Source of the DNA: Sphingomonas sp. HMP9
GTDB lineage: Bacteria > Pseudomonadota > Alphaproteobacteria > Sphingomonadales > Sphingomonadaceae
Assembly: GCF_013374115.1 (NCBI RefSeq)
Contig: NZ_AP022673.1
Location: 2,442,001-2,506,000, forward strand
Direction of reading: 5' to 3'
Length of the DNA: 64,000 bases
A model generated the notes under the pieces. That model saw only the letters and a list, made by a program, of their open reading frames with translations. It had not been told where the DNA came from and made no database searches. Shown piece by piece: positions 47,313 through 55,348 of the stretch. Every line of letters begins with the position of its first letter. Within the stretch, counting starts at the first letter, position 1. Position numbers and translations under genes: made by a program.

Positions 47313-47476
47313 GTTTGCGCGGCAAGGGCGGGGGATGGTGGTTTGCCGGGCGGCGGCAGGTGGGCGGCAAGGCGAACGGCAAGCGATTGCCGGTGCGGCA
47401 GGGGTGAGCGGCAATCGGGCTGCCGGTTGGCTGGGTCAGGGTGGCAAACCGGATTGGGGGCCCTCACTGCCACGAT

Positions 47477-47530
47477 GTGTCCTCGCGAAGGCGAGGACCC
47501 AGACTGGGCTCCCGCCTTCGCGGGAGAACA
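47477..47530. repeat. Palindromic repeat, family R3b
   Basis: TCCTCGCGAAGGCGAGGA and CTCCCGCCTTCGCGGGAG, the second being like 27711-27791. First of three stacked elements between flgB and the second stator pair. Confidence 0.7.
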
Positions 47531-47561
47531 TGGAGGCGAGGGTATCGCTCACTCACCGCCA

Positions 47562-47664
47562 CCACCCCGGCGGAGGCCGGGGTCCAGTTGGAGAGGTTAC
47601 AGTGACGACGCGCACCCTCGGTAAGCAACGTTTCCCAACTGGGGCCCGGCCCCCGCCGGGGAGG
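47562..47664. repeat. Palindromic repeat, family R3
   Basis: CCACCCCGGCGGAGGCCGGGG at the left and CCCCGGCCCCCGCCGGGG-like sequence at the right. Second of the stacked elements. Confidence 0.75.
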
Positions 47665-47699
47665 TGCGTTTGTAGAGGGATTGAGAGCTCCCACCACTC

Positions 47700-47796
47700 C
47701 GTCACCCCGGATCTGTTCCGGGGTCCACCGTTCCGCAACCTCGACACCGTTGAGTACGTGGCACGGTGGATACCGGAACAGGTTGGGCATGACGGG
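47700..47796. repeat. Palindromic repeat, family R3c
   Basis: GTCACCCCGGATCTGTTCCGG at the left, CCGGAACAGGTTGGGCATGAC at the right, with inner arms CCACCGTTCC / GGCACGGTGG. Third of the stacked elements; only copy of its type seen here. Confidence 0.7.
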
Positions 47797-47814
47797 GCGC
47801 CCAACAAACCAATA

Positions 47815-47830
47815 TGGCCCGTCCCTTGCA
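47815..47830 (+). promoter_or_regulatory. Sigma-54 promoter of the second stator pair
   Basis: TGGCCCGTCCCTTGCA differs from the consensus by one base in the -24 box. Predicted transcription starts about 12 bases after the GC of the -12 box, close to the ATG at 47844, which has no ribosome site. Confidence 0.75.
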
Positions 47831-47843
47831 TCACCCCACGCAC

Positions 47844-48518
47844 ATGATAACGCTCGCCCAATTCCTCGACCCCGCAGCGCTCGCCATCGTCGGTGGGGGT
47901 ACGGCGCTCGCTGTCGTCCTCCGTACCCCGTTCCGCGATCTCGGCCGTGCGCTCGCGGCCGTCACCACGCTCGGCCGCGGCCGGTTCGACGCCGACCCGC
48001 TGCTCCTCCAGATCACCGCCCTCGCCCGCATCGCCAAGCGCCACGGCGTGATGGCGCTCGACCGCTCGGTCATCACCGATGCGGACGTCGCCGCCGGGAT
48101 CGCCGCGATCGTCGACGGGGCCTCGGCAACGGACGTCGCCACGCTCGTCCAGCACCGCCGTCGCGCTCGCATAGAGCGTCACGTCGCCGCCGCCGACGTC
48201 TGGGCGAGTGCCGCCGAGATCGCACCGGCGATGGGCATGGTCGGCACGCTGATCGGCCTCGCGCAGATGTTCGCGACGATGAGCGATCCCGGCGCGATCG
48301 GCGGTGCGATGGCGGTGGCGTTGCTCGCAACGCTCTATAGTGCGCTGCTCGCGAACCTGCTTTTCATGCCGATCGCCAACCGCCTGCGCACGCAAGGGCG
48401 CAACGAAGCCTTCGAGCGCGCGCGGATCGAAGCCCCGATCGTGGCGCTCGCAGAACGCGAGACGCCGCGCGGTTATGTCGCGCCGGTTTCGCCACCGACG
48501 CTGGCAACCGTCGCGTGA
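47844..48518 (+). CDS. Second MotA-like (PomA-type) stator protein
   Basis: The 224-residue inner-membrane protein belongs to the MotA/TolQ/ExbB group. RIAKRHGVMALDRS resembles the helix 2-3 loop of PomA/MotA, and EIAPAMGMVGTLIGLAQMF carries the conserved proline of helix 3. It is shorter than the MotA at 37478 and of the PomA/MotC kind. ATG 47844 is used because the earlier in-frame codon (47814) overlaps the sigma-54 promoter. The stop overlaps the next start (GTGA). Confidence 0.8.
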   Translation: MITLAQFLDPAALAIVGGGTALAVVLRTPFRDLGRALAAVTTLGRGRFDADPLLLQITALARIAKRHGVMALDRSVITDADVAAGIAAIVDGASATDVATLVQHRRRARIERHVAAADVWASAAEIAPAMGMVGTLIGLAQMFATMSDPGAIGGAMAVALLATLYSALLANLLFMPIANRLRTQGRNEAFERARIEAPIVALAERETPRGYVAPVSPPTLATVA

Positions 48519-49066
48519 ACGCCAGCGAATATCCCGACGCGCCGACCGGCAAGCCACTTTGGCTCATCACGCTCGCCGACCTCGCCTTACTGCTGGTCGG
48601 CTTCCTCGTGCTCCTCCAGGCGACCCAGCACATCGGCAGCGCCGGTATGTCGAAACGGGATCTCGCCAAGGGCATCCGCCAAGGCTTCGGCGCCACCGAT
48701 GCCGAACCTGCACCGATGCCCGTCGCCGCCGCCGGCATCCTCGATTTCGCAGCCGGCTCGGCGATCCTGCCGACCACGCCGGGCGCGCTCGTCGCCTGGG
48801 CACGGGAAGCCGCGCGCGATCCCCGCGTGATGCTCACCGTCACCGGCTCTACCGACGGCACGCCCGCCGATATCGACCGGGTCACCGGCAGCGCCGCGAT
48901 CCTCGCCGCCGACCGCGCGCGGACGGTCGCCGCCGCACTCGCCGCGGTGGCGCCTTCAAGGGTCGCGATCGTCACCGCCACCAAACCCGGCCGCCGTGCC
49001 GCGATCGTCTCCGTCGCCTTTGTCGGCGAACCCCCGAGGGGCCAAATCCAGAGGACTGCCCAATGA
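48515..49066 (+). CDS. Second MotB-like stator protein, degenerate OmpA domain
   Basis: The 183-residue protein has one membrane helix (LITLADLALLLVGFLVLL) with Asp22 in the position of the ion-binding Asp of MotB. A short OmpA-like domain follows (about 65-170): VMLTVTGSTDGTP and AADRARTVAAAL resemble the peptidoglycan-binding motifs, but the usual Asn-x2-Leu-Ser core is changed. The GTG start overlaps the MotA-like stop. Its own stop overlaps the flgA start (ATGA). Ion type is unknown. Confidence 0.72.
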   Translation: MNASEYPDAPTGKPLWLITLADLALLLVGFLVLLQATQHIGSAGMSKRDLAKGIRQGFGATDAEPAPMPVAAAGILDFAAGSAILPTTPGALVAWAREAARDPRVMLTVTGSTDGTPADIDRVTGSAAILAADRARTVAAALAAVAPSRVAIVTATKPGRRAAIVSVAFVGEPPRGQIQRTAQ

Positions 49067-49557
49067 TCATTCCGTTCCTGCTCATGGCCGCCAGCTTCCA
49101 GGATACCGCCGCGCTCGACGCCTCGGTCGCTGCGTTCACCGGCCGCCCGACCGGCGCCGAGGGCGGCGCGCGCACGCCCGTCGATGCGCGACTGCGGCTC
49201 GCGACGTGCCCGACCGTGTCGCTGTCGTGGCGCTCCGAACAGCATGACGCGGTCGTCGTGTCGTGCGCTGGCCCCGCGTGGCGAATCTTCGTGCCGGTCA
49301 TTCGTCCGGCCAATGCCCCGGCCGCGATCGCCGCGTCGTTCGCCCCCGCCGTGAAGACCGCCCCGGTCATCAAGCGCGGCGATCCGATCGTGATCGAGGC
49401 GGGCACCGGGGGCTTTTCGATCAGCCGCGAAGGCGTCGCGATGGGCGACGCCGCACCGGGTGGACGCTTCATGGTCAAGGTCGACGACACGCGTACGCCG
49501 GTCCAGGCGATCGCGGTGGAGGCGGGGCGCGCGACGCTGCCCGGTTGGTCGAACTGA
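49063..49557 (+). CDS. flgA: P-ring assembly chaperone FlgA
   Basis: A 164-residue periplasmic protein with a short signal sequence (MIIPFLLMAASF). The C-terminal part (VIKRGDPIVIEAGTGGFSISREG, then GRFMVKVD) is the SAF/FlgA domain. It helps FlgI polymerise around the rod. It is coupled to the stator pair by an ATGA overlap, not to flgI. The N-terminal half is poorly conserved. Confidence 0.85.
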   Translation: MIIPFLLMAASFQDTAALDASVAAFTGRPTGAEGGARTPVDARLRLATCPTVSLSWRSEQHDAVVVSCAGPAWRIFVPVIRPANAPAAIAASFAPAVKTAPVIKRGDPIVIEAGTGGFSISREGVAMGDAAPGGRFMVKVDDTRTPVQAIAVEAGRATLPGWSN

Positions 49558-49619
49558 GCCTAGTCGAACGGGGGTCGAAAGCGGGTCGAACTAAATTCAG
49601 CCCAACAGATTAATTTCGC

Positions 49620-49646
49620 TAAAGGTTTTGCCGGTGCAGCCGTTTC
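49620..49646 (+). promoter_or_regulatory. Sigma-28 (FliA) promoter of flgM-flgN
   Basis: TAAAGGTT, then an 11-base gap, then GCCGTTTC; the consensus is TAAAGTTT-N11-GCCGATAA. The -35 element is nearly complete and the GCCG of the -10 element is exact. It lies 34 bp before the flgM start. Confidence 0.75.
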
Positions 49647-49679
49647 TCCTGATGTCAGCGCAGATTAGAGGATGCGGAC

Positions 49680-49988
49680 ATGGTGGACTCGATCGGCGCG
49701 AAGCCGTCAGTAGCAGGAGATCGCTCCGTCGCGCGCATCGCCGCCGCGACGCCGGCGACGGGCGTTCAGACGTCGTCATCCCAGGCGTCCGGCCAGAAAC
49801 CGACCTCGGTATTGCCCGAGTCGATCGCGCTGGCCAAGTCGATGGCGTCGTCGCCGCCGATCAACGCCTCGCGCGTCGCCGAGATCAAGAAGGCGATCGC
49901 CAGCGGCACCTTTCCCATCCTTCCCGCCACCATCGCCGATCGTCTGATGGCGCTCCGCTTGGACTGGACTTCCCATGAAAAGGCGTGA
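49680..49988 (+). CDS. flgM: Anti-sigma-28 factor FlgM
   Basis: A 102-residue protein, disordered at the start, whose C-terminus (SRVAEIKKAIASGTFPILPATIADRLM) is the FlgM sigma-28-binding segment. It holds FliA inactive until the hook is complete, then leaves through the flagellar export gate. A sigma-28 promoter precedes it, giving feedback. Its end overlaps flgN by 14 bp. Confidence 0.9.
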   Translation: MVDSIGAKPSVAGDRSVARIAAATPATGVQTSSSQASGQKPTSVLPESIALAKSMASSPPINASRVAEIKKAIASGTFPILPATIADRLMALRLDWTSHEKA

Positions 49989-50292
49989 TGCCCTGATCCG
50001 CGTGATCGACGCGCTCCATGCCGAGATCGCTGCGCTGAAATCGAACGACGTCGCCAGCCTCGAGCGTGCGACCGCCGACAAGCTGGACGGGATCGAACAG
50101 GTCGCGCTGCTCGGCACCGGCCCCGCAGGCGCGGAAATCCGCGAGCTCGCGGACGAGGCGAACCGGCTCAACGAGACGTGCCGGATCTATACCAACCTGA
50201 TGGCGGCAAATGTCCGCCGCCGCCTGCAAACGCTGACCGGCGACGGTGCCGTTGCCGGCTATCGCCCAGGGCTCAGGGCGGCGTACGCCTGA
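49975..50292 (+). CDS. flgN: FlgN-like export chaperone
   Basis: A 105-residue, mostly helical protein (DALIRVIDALHAEIAALKSND, then LADEANRLNETCRIYTNLMA) located right after flgM. FlgN binds FlgK and FlgL and keeps them ready for export. The family is poorly conserved, so the name rests on size, helical pattern and position. A repeat element follows. Confidence 0.78.
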   Translation: MKRRDALIRVIDALHAEIAALKSNDVASLERATADKLDGIEQVALLGTGPAGAEIRELADEANRLNETCRIYTNLMAANVRRRLQTLTGDGAVAGYRPGLRAAYA

Positions 50293-50315
50293 TCACCACG
50301 CTTGCCCCTCAACCT

Positions 50316-50400
50316 CCGTCATCCTGACGAAAGTCAGGATCCAGAGTAACTGAGGGCAGCACTACGTGGCTCTGGATCCTGACTTTCGTCAGGATGACGG
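50316..50400. repeat. REP-like paired palindrome, family R2
   Basis: CCTGACGAAAGTCAGG and CCTGACTTTCGTCAGG about 42 bp apart, between flgN and the sigma-54 promoter of the next operon. It may end the flgMN transcript. Confidence 0.85.
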
Positions 50401-50426
50401 CGCCACGCGAACCAAACGACCGAAAC

Positions 50427-50442
50427 TGGCACGGCCCTTGCT
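50427..50442 (+). promoter_or_regulatory. Sigma-54 promoter of the transglycosylase-flhA-fliA operon
   Basis: TGGCACGGCCCTTGCT matches TGGCACG-N4-TTGC exactly. The first gene starts at 50478. Confidence 0.9.
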
Positions 50443-50477
50443 GAGAAACCCCTGAACCAGGGGCACCGCACACGGGC

Positions 50478-51323
50478 ATGACTGTCAATTCCATCACTAC
50501 CGGCCGGATCCAGTCCGCGATCGCGCTTGCGAGCAGCAAGACCGGCGTGGATTTCGACTATCTGCTGGGCCAGGCAAAGCTCGAAAGCGGGCTCAACGCC
50601 AATGCCAAGGCCGGCACGTCGAGCGCCTCGGGCCTCTATCAGTTCATCGAGCAAAGCTGGCTCTCGGTCGTCAAGAAGCACGGCGCAGAGCACGGCATGG
50701 CCTGGGCCGCCAACAGCATCGGCCAGTCGGCGAGCGGCAAGCTCTCGGTCGGCGATGCCGGCACCAAGGCGGCGATCCTCGCGCTGCGCAACGATCCGGG
50801 CGCCGCCTCGCTGATGGCCGCCGAGTATGCGTCGGACAACAAGGCTTCGCTCGAAGGCTCGCTGAACCGTCCGGCGTCGGGCACCGACCTGTATATGGCG
50901 CATTTCATGGGCCTCGGCGGCGCGACCAAGTTCCTCAAGACGATGCAGGCGAACCCGCAGGCGAGTGGTGCTGCACTGTTCCCCGCCGCCGCGCGCGCGA
51001 ACCACAATGTCTTCTACGATAAGAACAACCAGCCGCGCACGCTGTCGGCGATCTACGACCGCTTCGGCGACAAGCTCGGCGGCGCGGCGGCGGGCGCGAG
51101 TGCGACCGCGAGCGCCACCAGCTACGCGTCGCAGGCACTCGACATGGATGGCAGCACGGTCGTCACCGGCAGCAACGAAAGCGCCGACGACGCGCTCGCC
51201 TGGGCTACTACGGCGATGAACAGGTTCACCGGCAATACGACGCAGGCCGCCGCCAGCATCCTACGCCCGACGCCCGACACCGCGCGACTCGCCTATATGA
51301 TGCTCGCACGGCTCGGCGGCTAA
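50478..51323 (+). CDS. Lytic transglycosylase, probably flagellar
   Basis: A 281-residue protein with an SLT-type lysozyme fold (residues about 15-140): LLGQAKLESGLNANAKAGTSSASGLYQF contains the catalytic Glu in ESGL and the GLYQF motif. No Sec signal peptide is visible, so it may leave the cell through the flagellar export system. A low-complexity Ala/Ser tail follows. Its position under a sigma-54 promoter with flhA and fliA, plus the lack of a muramidase in FlgJ, suggest it opens the wall for the rod. It ends 3 bp before flhA. Confidence 0.82.
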   Translation: MTVNSITTGRIQSAIALASSKTGVDFDYLLGQAKLESGLNANAKAGTSSASGLYQFIEQSWLSVVKKHGAEHGMAWAANSIGQSASGKLSVGDAGTKAAILALRNDPGAASLMAAEYASDNKASLEGSLNRPASGTDLYMAHFMGLGGATKFLKTMQANPQASGAALFPAAARANHNVFYDKNNQPRTLSAIYDRFGDKLGGAAAGASATASATSYASQALDMDGSTVVTGSNESADDALAWATTAMNRFTGNTTQAAASILRPTPDTARLAYMMLARLGG

Positions 51324-51326
51324 GCG

Positions 51327-53414
51327 ATGAACCGCCTCCTCTCCAACGCGCGCGCGTCGGTCCTGCCGCTCGCGATCCTGATGCTCGTGCTCGTCATGGT
51401 CGTGCCGATCCCGGCGTTCATGCTCGACATCTTCTTCGTCGCCAACATCGCGATCAGCCTCGCTGTGCTGATGGTCGCCTTGAACGCGCAGAAGCCGCTC
51501 GACTTCTCCGCCTTCCCGACCGTGCTGCTGTTCGCGACGCTGTTCCGCCTCGGCCTCAACGTCGCCTCGACCCGCATCGTGCTGGTCCACGGCCATGAAG
51601 GCGAGAGCGCGGCGGGCCACGTCATCGAAGCGTTCGGCACGTTCCTGATCGGCGGCGACTACGTCGTCGGCATCTTCGTCTTCGCGATCCTGATGATCAT
51701 CAACATGATCGTCGTCACCAAGGGCGCCGGCCGCGTCTCCGAGGTCAGCGCGCGCTTCACGCTCGACGCGCTGCCGGGCAAGCAGATGGCGATCGACGCC
51801 GATCTCAACGCGGGGCTCATCACTCCCGACGAGGCCAAGGCGCGCCGCGTCGAAGTCTCGACCGAGGCCGATTTCTACGGCTCGATGGATGGCTCGTCGA
51901 AGTTCGTGAAGGGCGACGCGGTCGCCGCTATGCTGATCCTCGCCGCCAACATCATCGGCGGTCTGATCCTCGGCCCGGTCAGCCACGGCATGTCGATCGC
52001 CGACGCCGCACATAATTACATCCTGCTCGCGATCGGCGACGCGCTCGTCGCGCAGCTGCCGTCGCTGATGCTGTCGATCGCCGCCGCCTCGATCGTCACG
52101 CGCGTCACCTCGGACAAGGATCTCGCCGGCCAGATCGGCGGCCAGTTCGGGTCGCCCCGCACCTGGACGCCGGTCGCGGTCATCCTCGCGCTGCTCGGCA
52201 TCCTGCCCGGCATGCCGCACATGGTGATCCTGCCCGCCGCCGCAATCGCCGGGTTCGCCGCGTGGAAGCTGCGCCAGATCGAGCGCCGCCCTGCCCCGGT
52301 AGTGATCGTGCCCGTCGAAACGATCGACCAGTCGAAGATCGGCTGGGAGGAAGTCACCGACGGCATGCAGGTCAATCTCGACATTGGTTACGGCCTGGTG
52401 CCGCTCGCCGACGAGCGTCGCGGCTCGCCGCTGATGGGCCGGATCACTGGCGTCCGCCGCCAATTGTCGAAGGAACTGGGCTTCGTCGTGCCGCAGGTCC
52501 GCGTTCGCGACGACATCAATTTGGCGCCTTATGTCTACCGCATCCTCGTCAACGGCGTCGTCGTCGGCGAGGACACGGTGTCGCCCGACGAGATGCTCGC
52601 GCTCGATACCGGTCAGGCGTATGGCGACCTGTACGGCAAGAAGGTCAAGGACCCGACCTTCGGGCTCGACGCGACCTGGGTCGATGCGAGCGATGCCGAT
52701 GCCGCGACGGGGGCGGGCTATCTCGTGGTCGATCCCGGCACGGTGATGGCGACGCATCTGAACCATTTGCTCGGCCAGAACGCCGCCGACCTGCTCGGCC
52801 AGGACGAAGTGCAGGCTTTGCTCGACGGCCTGAAGGAGCGCGCCGCGCAACTCGTCGCCGCGCTCGCGCCGCTGCCGATCACGACGCTGACGCAGGTGCT
52901 GAAGGGCCTGCTGGTGGAGAACGTCCCGCTCAAGGAATTCCGCCGCATCGCCGGCGCCATTGCGGTCGCCGCGCAGCGCACGCAGGACGCCGAGGAGCTC
53001 ATCGAGATGATCCGTCCCGAGCTCGGCGCGCTCATCATCCAGAAACTGTGCGGCGTGCGCGAACCGCTGCGCGTCATGACGTTGGAGGGTCAATTGGAAG
53101 GTCTGCTCGGCCAGGCGATGCGCGCCGATCAATCGCGCCGCCACGTCATCGAACCCGATCTCGGCCGCCGCATCGTCGAGGCGCTGCAACGCGCCGCCGA
53201 ACCGCTGATCGCCGAGGCCAAACCGTTCGCACTCGTCGTCCAGCCCTCGATCCGCATCGCGATCCGCAAGCTGGTAAGGACCTGCCTGCCCGACACGCCG
53301 GTGCTGTCGTTCTTCGAAGTGCCGGAAGAAAAAGCGGTCGAAGTCGTCGCGGTCATCGGTGCGTCCCAGCCGGCGCAGGCCGGAAACTTTGGTCAACAGG
53401 CGCTGGCGGCATGA
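51327..53414 (+). CDS. flhA: Flagellar export gate protein FlhA
   Basis: A 695-residue export-gate protein with eight N-terminal helices (to about residue 320) and a cytoplasmic domain that receives chaperone-substrate complexes. Conserved pieces include FPTVLLFATLFRLGLNVASTR, the FHIPEP-like loop region around 140-200 (ARFTLDALPGKQMAIDADL) and, later, FVVPQVRVRDD. fliA overlaps its stop (ATGA). Confidence 0.96.
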   Translation: MNRLLSNARASVLPLAILMLVLVMVVPIPAFMLDIFFVANIAISLAVLMVALNAQKPLDFSAFPTVLLFATLFRLGLNVASTRIVLVHGHEGESAAGHVIEAFGTFLIGGDYVVGIFVFAILMIINMIVVTKGAGRVSEVSARFTLDALPGKQMAIDADLNAGLITPDEAKARRVEVSTEADFYGSMDGSSKFVKGDAVAAMLILAANIIGGLILGPVSHGMSIADAAHNYILLAIGDALVAQLPSLMLSIAAASIVTRVTSDKDLAGQIGGQFGSPRTWTPVAVILALLGILPGMPHMVILPAAAIAGFAAWKLRQIERRPAPVVIVPVETIDQSKIGWEEVTDGMQVNLDIGYGLVPLADERRGSPLMGRITGVRRQLSKELGFVVPQVRVRDDINLAPYVYRILVNGVVVGEDTVSPDEMLALDTGQAYGDLYGKKVKDPTFGLDATWVDASDADAATGAGYLVVDPGTVMATHLNHLLGQNAADLLGQDEVQALLDGLKERAAQLVAALAPLPITTLTQVLKGLLVENVPLKEFRRIAGAIAVAAQRTQDAEELIEMIRPELGALIIQKLCGVREPLRVMTLEGQLEGLLGQAMRADQSRRHVIEPDLGRRIVEALQRAAEPLIAEAKPFALVVQPSIRIAIRKLVRTCLPDTPVLSFFEVPEEKAVEVVAVIGASQPAQAGNFGQQALAA

Positions 53415-54160
53415 GCGCGCTGCCCATGCGTGACGCGTTCGCGGACGCCCAACCCCTGACCTACCGCCCGCATCAACGTCCCGGCGGCGACGCGAACCAA
53501 CTCGTCAAACAGCATCTTCCGCTGGTCCGCCGGATCGCGTGGCACGTGCACGGCAGCATGAGCAGCAGCGTCGAGGTCGAGGACCTGATCCAGGTCGGGC
53601 TAGTCGCTTTGGTCGAGGCCGCGGCGAATTTCGACGAACGCGGGATGCCGTTCAAGACCTACCTAATCACCCGCCTGCGCGGCAGCATGATCGACGAACT
53701 CCGCCGCCAGGCGACGTCCACGCGGGGTGCTATGCGTCGCCGTCGCCAGTACGCCGAGGCGATCTCGGCGCTCACCGCCCGCACGGGGAAAGCCCCGGGA
53801 GAGGATATGATCGCAGAGCATATCGGCGTGACGATCGAGAAACTGCGCACCGACTACGTCACCGCCGACGCGATCCGCTTCGACTCGATCGACGAGATGT
53901 ACGCCGACGACTTGCCCTGGTTCGCCGACGACACCCCGGACGCGTTCGAGCAGCTTGCCGACAGCGACATGCGCGAAGCCCTGATCGCCGCGATCACCGC
54001 GCTCCCCGAACGCGAGGCGCAGGTGATCCAGCTATACTATGTCGAGGAGCTCAATCTTGAGGAGATCGGCGAAGTCTTCGGCGTCGGCTCCGCAAGAGTC
54101 TGCCAGATCAAGGCTTCCGCCCACGCCAAGCTCAAAAAGGCACTGGCCCGACAACTCTAG
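53411..54160 (+). CDS. fliA: Flagellar sigma-28 factor FliA
   Basis: A 249-residue sigma factor. Region 2 is HLPLVRRIAWHVHGSMSSSVEVEDLIQVGLVALVEA, region 3 follows around 110-160, and region 4 ends with ELNLEEIGEVFGVGSARVCQIKASAHAKLK. It drives late genes such as fliC and flgM. It is translated with flhA (ATGA). The first 30 residues are a variable tail. The next gene on this strand is an unrelated phosphoesterase. Confidence 0.95.
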   Translation: MSALPMRDAFADAQPLTYRPHQRPGGDANQLVKQHLPLVRRIAWHVHGSMSSSVEVEDLIQVGLVALVEAAANFDERGMPFKTYLITRLRGSMIDELRRQATSTRGAMRRRRQYAEAISALTARTGKAPGEDMIAEHIGVTIEKLRTDYVTADAIRFDSIDEMYADDLPWFADDTPDAFEQLADSDMREALIAAITALPEREAQVIQLYYVEELNLEEIGEVFGVGSARVCQIKASAHAKLKKALARQL

Positions 54161-54326
54161 GTCGCATTGCCGTAACAGCGGCAGATCCAGGAGAGGCTCT
54201 GCGGATCAAGCCGGCAATCCCCAAGAGTGCATCATACCCAAATCACAAGACACGCGACGATGGTCGTTCCTAAGACCATCCCGAGATGCCATAAGCCGTC
54301 ATCAGGATTTAGCGATTGGGTCTCGG

Positions 54327-55178
54327 ATGCGCTTCAGACACCTCACGCTTCTGGTGACATCGGCCGGTGTCATCGCGGGCCTGCTCGGTATCGGCTATAC
54401 TGGCTTCAGGAATGCGACGTCGGTGCCGATCGAACGGCGTGCGATCGTCAATGTGGCCGATCTTCCCAAGGGTACCAAGCCCGTTCGCATTGCGCTGCTG
54501 TCCGACATCCATGTTGGCAACATCGGGATGCGGCCCGAGCGGTTGGCGGGAATCGTGCAAGCCGTGAATGCGGCCAGCCCCGATATCGTGATGCTCGCGG
54601 GCGATTTCGTGGTCGGCGAGCACAAGGAAGGAACCGCCGGGCGCGCGATGAACCTCGCCGCGCTAGCGAAACTGCGCGCACCTGCCGGGGTGTTCGCCGT
54701 CCTTGGCAACCACGACCATTGGACTGATCCCGACGCGATCCGACGGACCCTCGCACAGGCTGGGGTCCAGGTGCTCGAGAACACGGCCGTCAGACGCGGA
54801 CCACTGGCACTTGTCGGGATCGGCGATCGTTTTTCCGGCCATGATGACATTGCCCATGCCGTAGCGCGGGCCGATGCGCTTGGTGGAATACCCGTGGCGT
54901 TTACCCATTCGCCGGATCTTGCGCCGGACCTGCCCGCCCGCCTTCACATCCTGCTGGCGGGGCATACCCATTGTGGACAGGTGGTGGCACCCTTGATCGG
55001 GCCCATCGTCCGTTACTCGCGGGGGCGGCGCCTATATGATCCAAAATACCGGTGCGGTCGCGTCGAATACATGGCGCGTGTCACCTTCGTCACGGCTGGC
55101 GTGGGTTCGGGGACGCTTCCTCTTCGCTTGAACGCGATGCCGGATTGGTGGCTCATCACGGTACGGCCCGGCGCATGA
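54327..55178 (+). CDS. Calcineurin-like metallophosphoesterase, membrane-anchored (YkuE/YaeI-type)
   Basis: A 283-residue protein with one N-terminal membrane helix or uncleaved signal (about 5-24) and a metallophosphoesterase domain outside. Motifs are LLSDIHVGN (D60, H62), AGDFVVGEH, GNHDHW and GHTHCGQ. YkuE/YaeI-type enzymes are poorly characterised. It sits between fliA and the fliC terminator, without coupling to either, and is not a known flagellar gene. The 166 bp upstream show no other feature. Confidence 0.82.
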   Translation: MRFRHLTLLVTSAGVIAGLLGIGYTGFRNATSVPIERRAIVNVADLPKGTKPVRIALLSDIHVGNIGMRPERLAGIVQAVNAASPDIVMLAGDFVVGEHKEGTAGRAMNLAALAKLRAPAGVFAVLGNHDHWTDPDAIRRTLAQAGVQVLENTAVRRGPLALVGIGDRFSGHDDIAHAVARADALGGIPVAFTHSPDLAPDLPARLHILLAGHTHCGQVVAPLIGPIVRYSRGRRLYDPKYRCGRVEYMARVTFVTAGVGSGTLPLRLNAMPDWWLITVRPGA

Positions 55179-55236
55179 CGCACGGTCAAAACGCAATATA
55201 GCCTTTCCGATGTCACACAGCGTCCTTTCACGCAAA

Positions 55237-55264
55237 AACCCCGGCGGCTTGCGCCACCGGGGTT
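55237..55264 (-). terminator. Rho-independent terminator of fliC
   Basis: AACCCCGGCGGC pairs with GCCACCGGGGTT (one G-T step) around a TTGC loop, with a run of T on the minus strand (A at 55234-55238). It lies 85 bp after the fliC stop. Confidence 0.88.
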
Positions 55265-55348
55265 CCCTACCGCCTCGCGGTTGCGACGAGAGGCGGGTCC
55301 GACCGGCACCGTCACCCTGCGGGGGGCTGGTGCCGGTGCCGGTCCGGA

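Noticed and set aside
51261..53396. Minus-strand ORF of 711 codons across flhA
   Set aside because: Asp/Arg/His-rich shadow of flhA; no domain.
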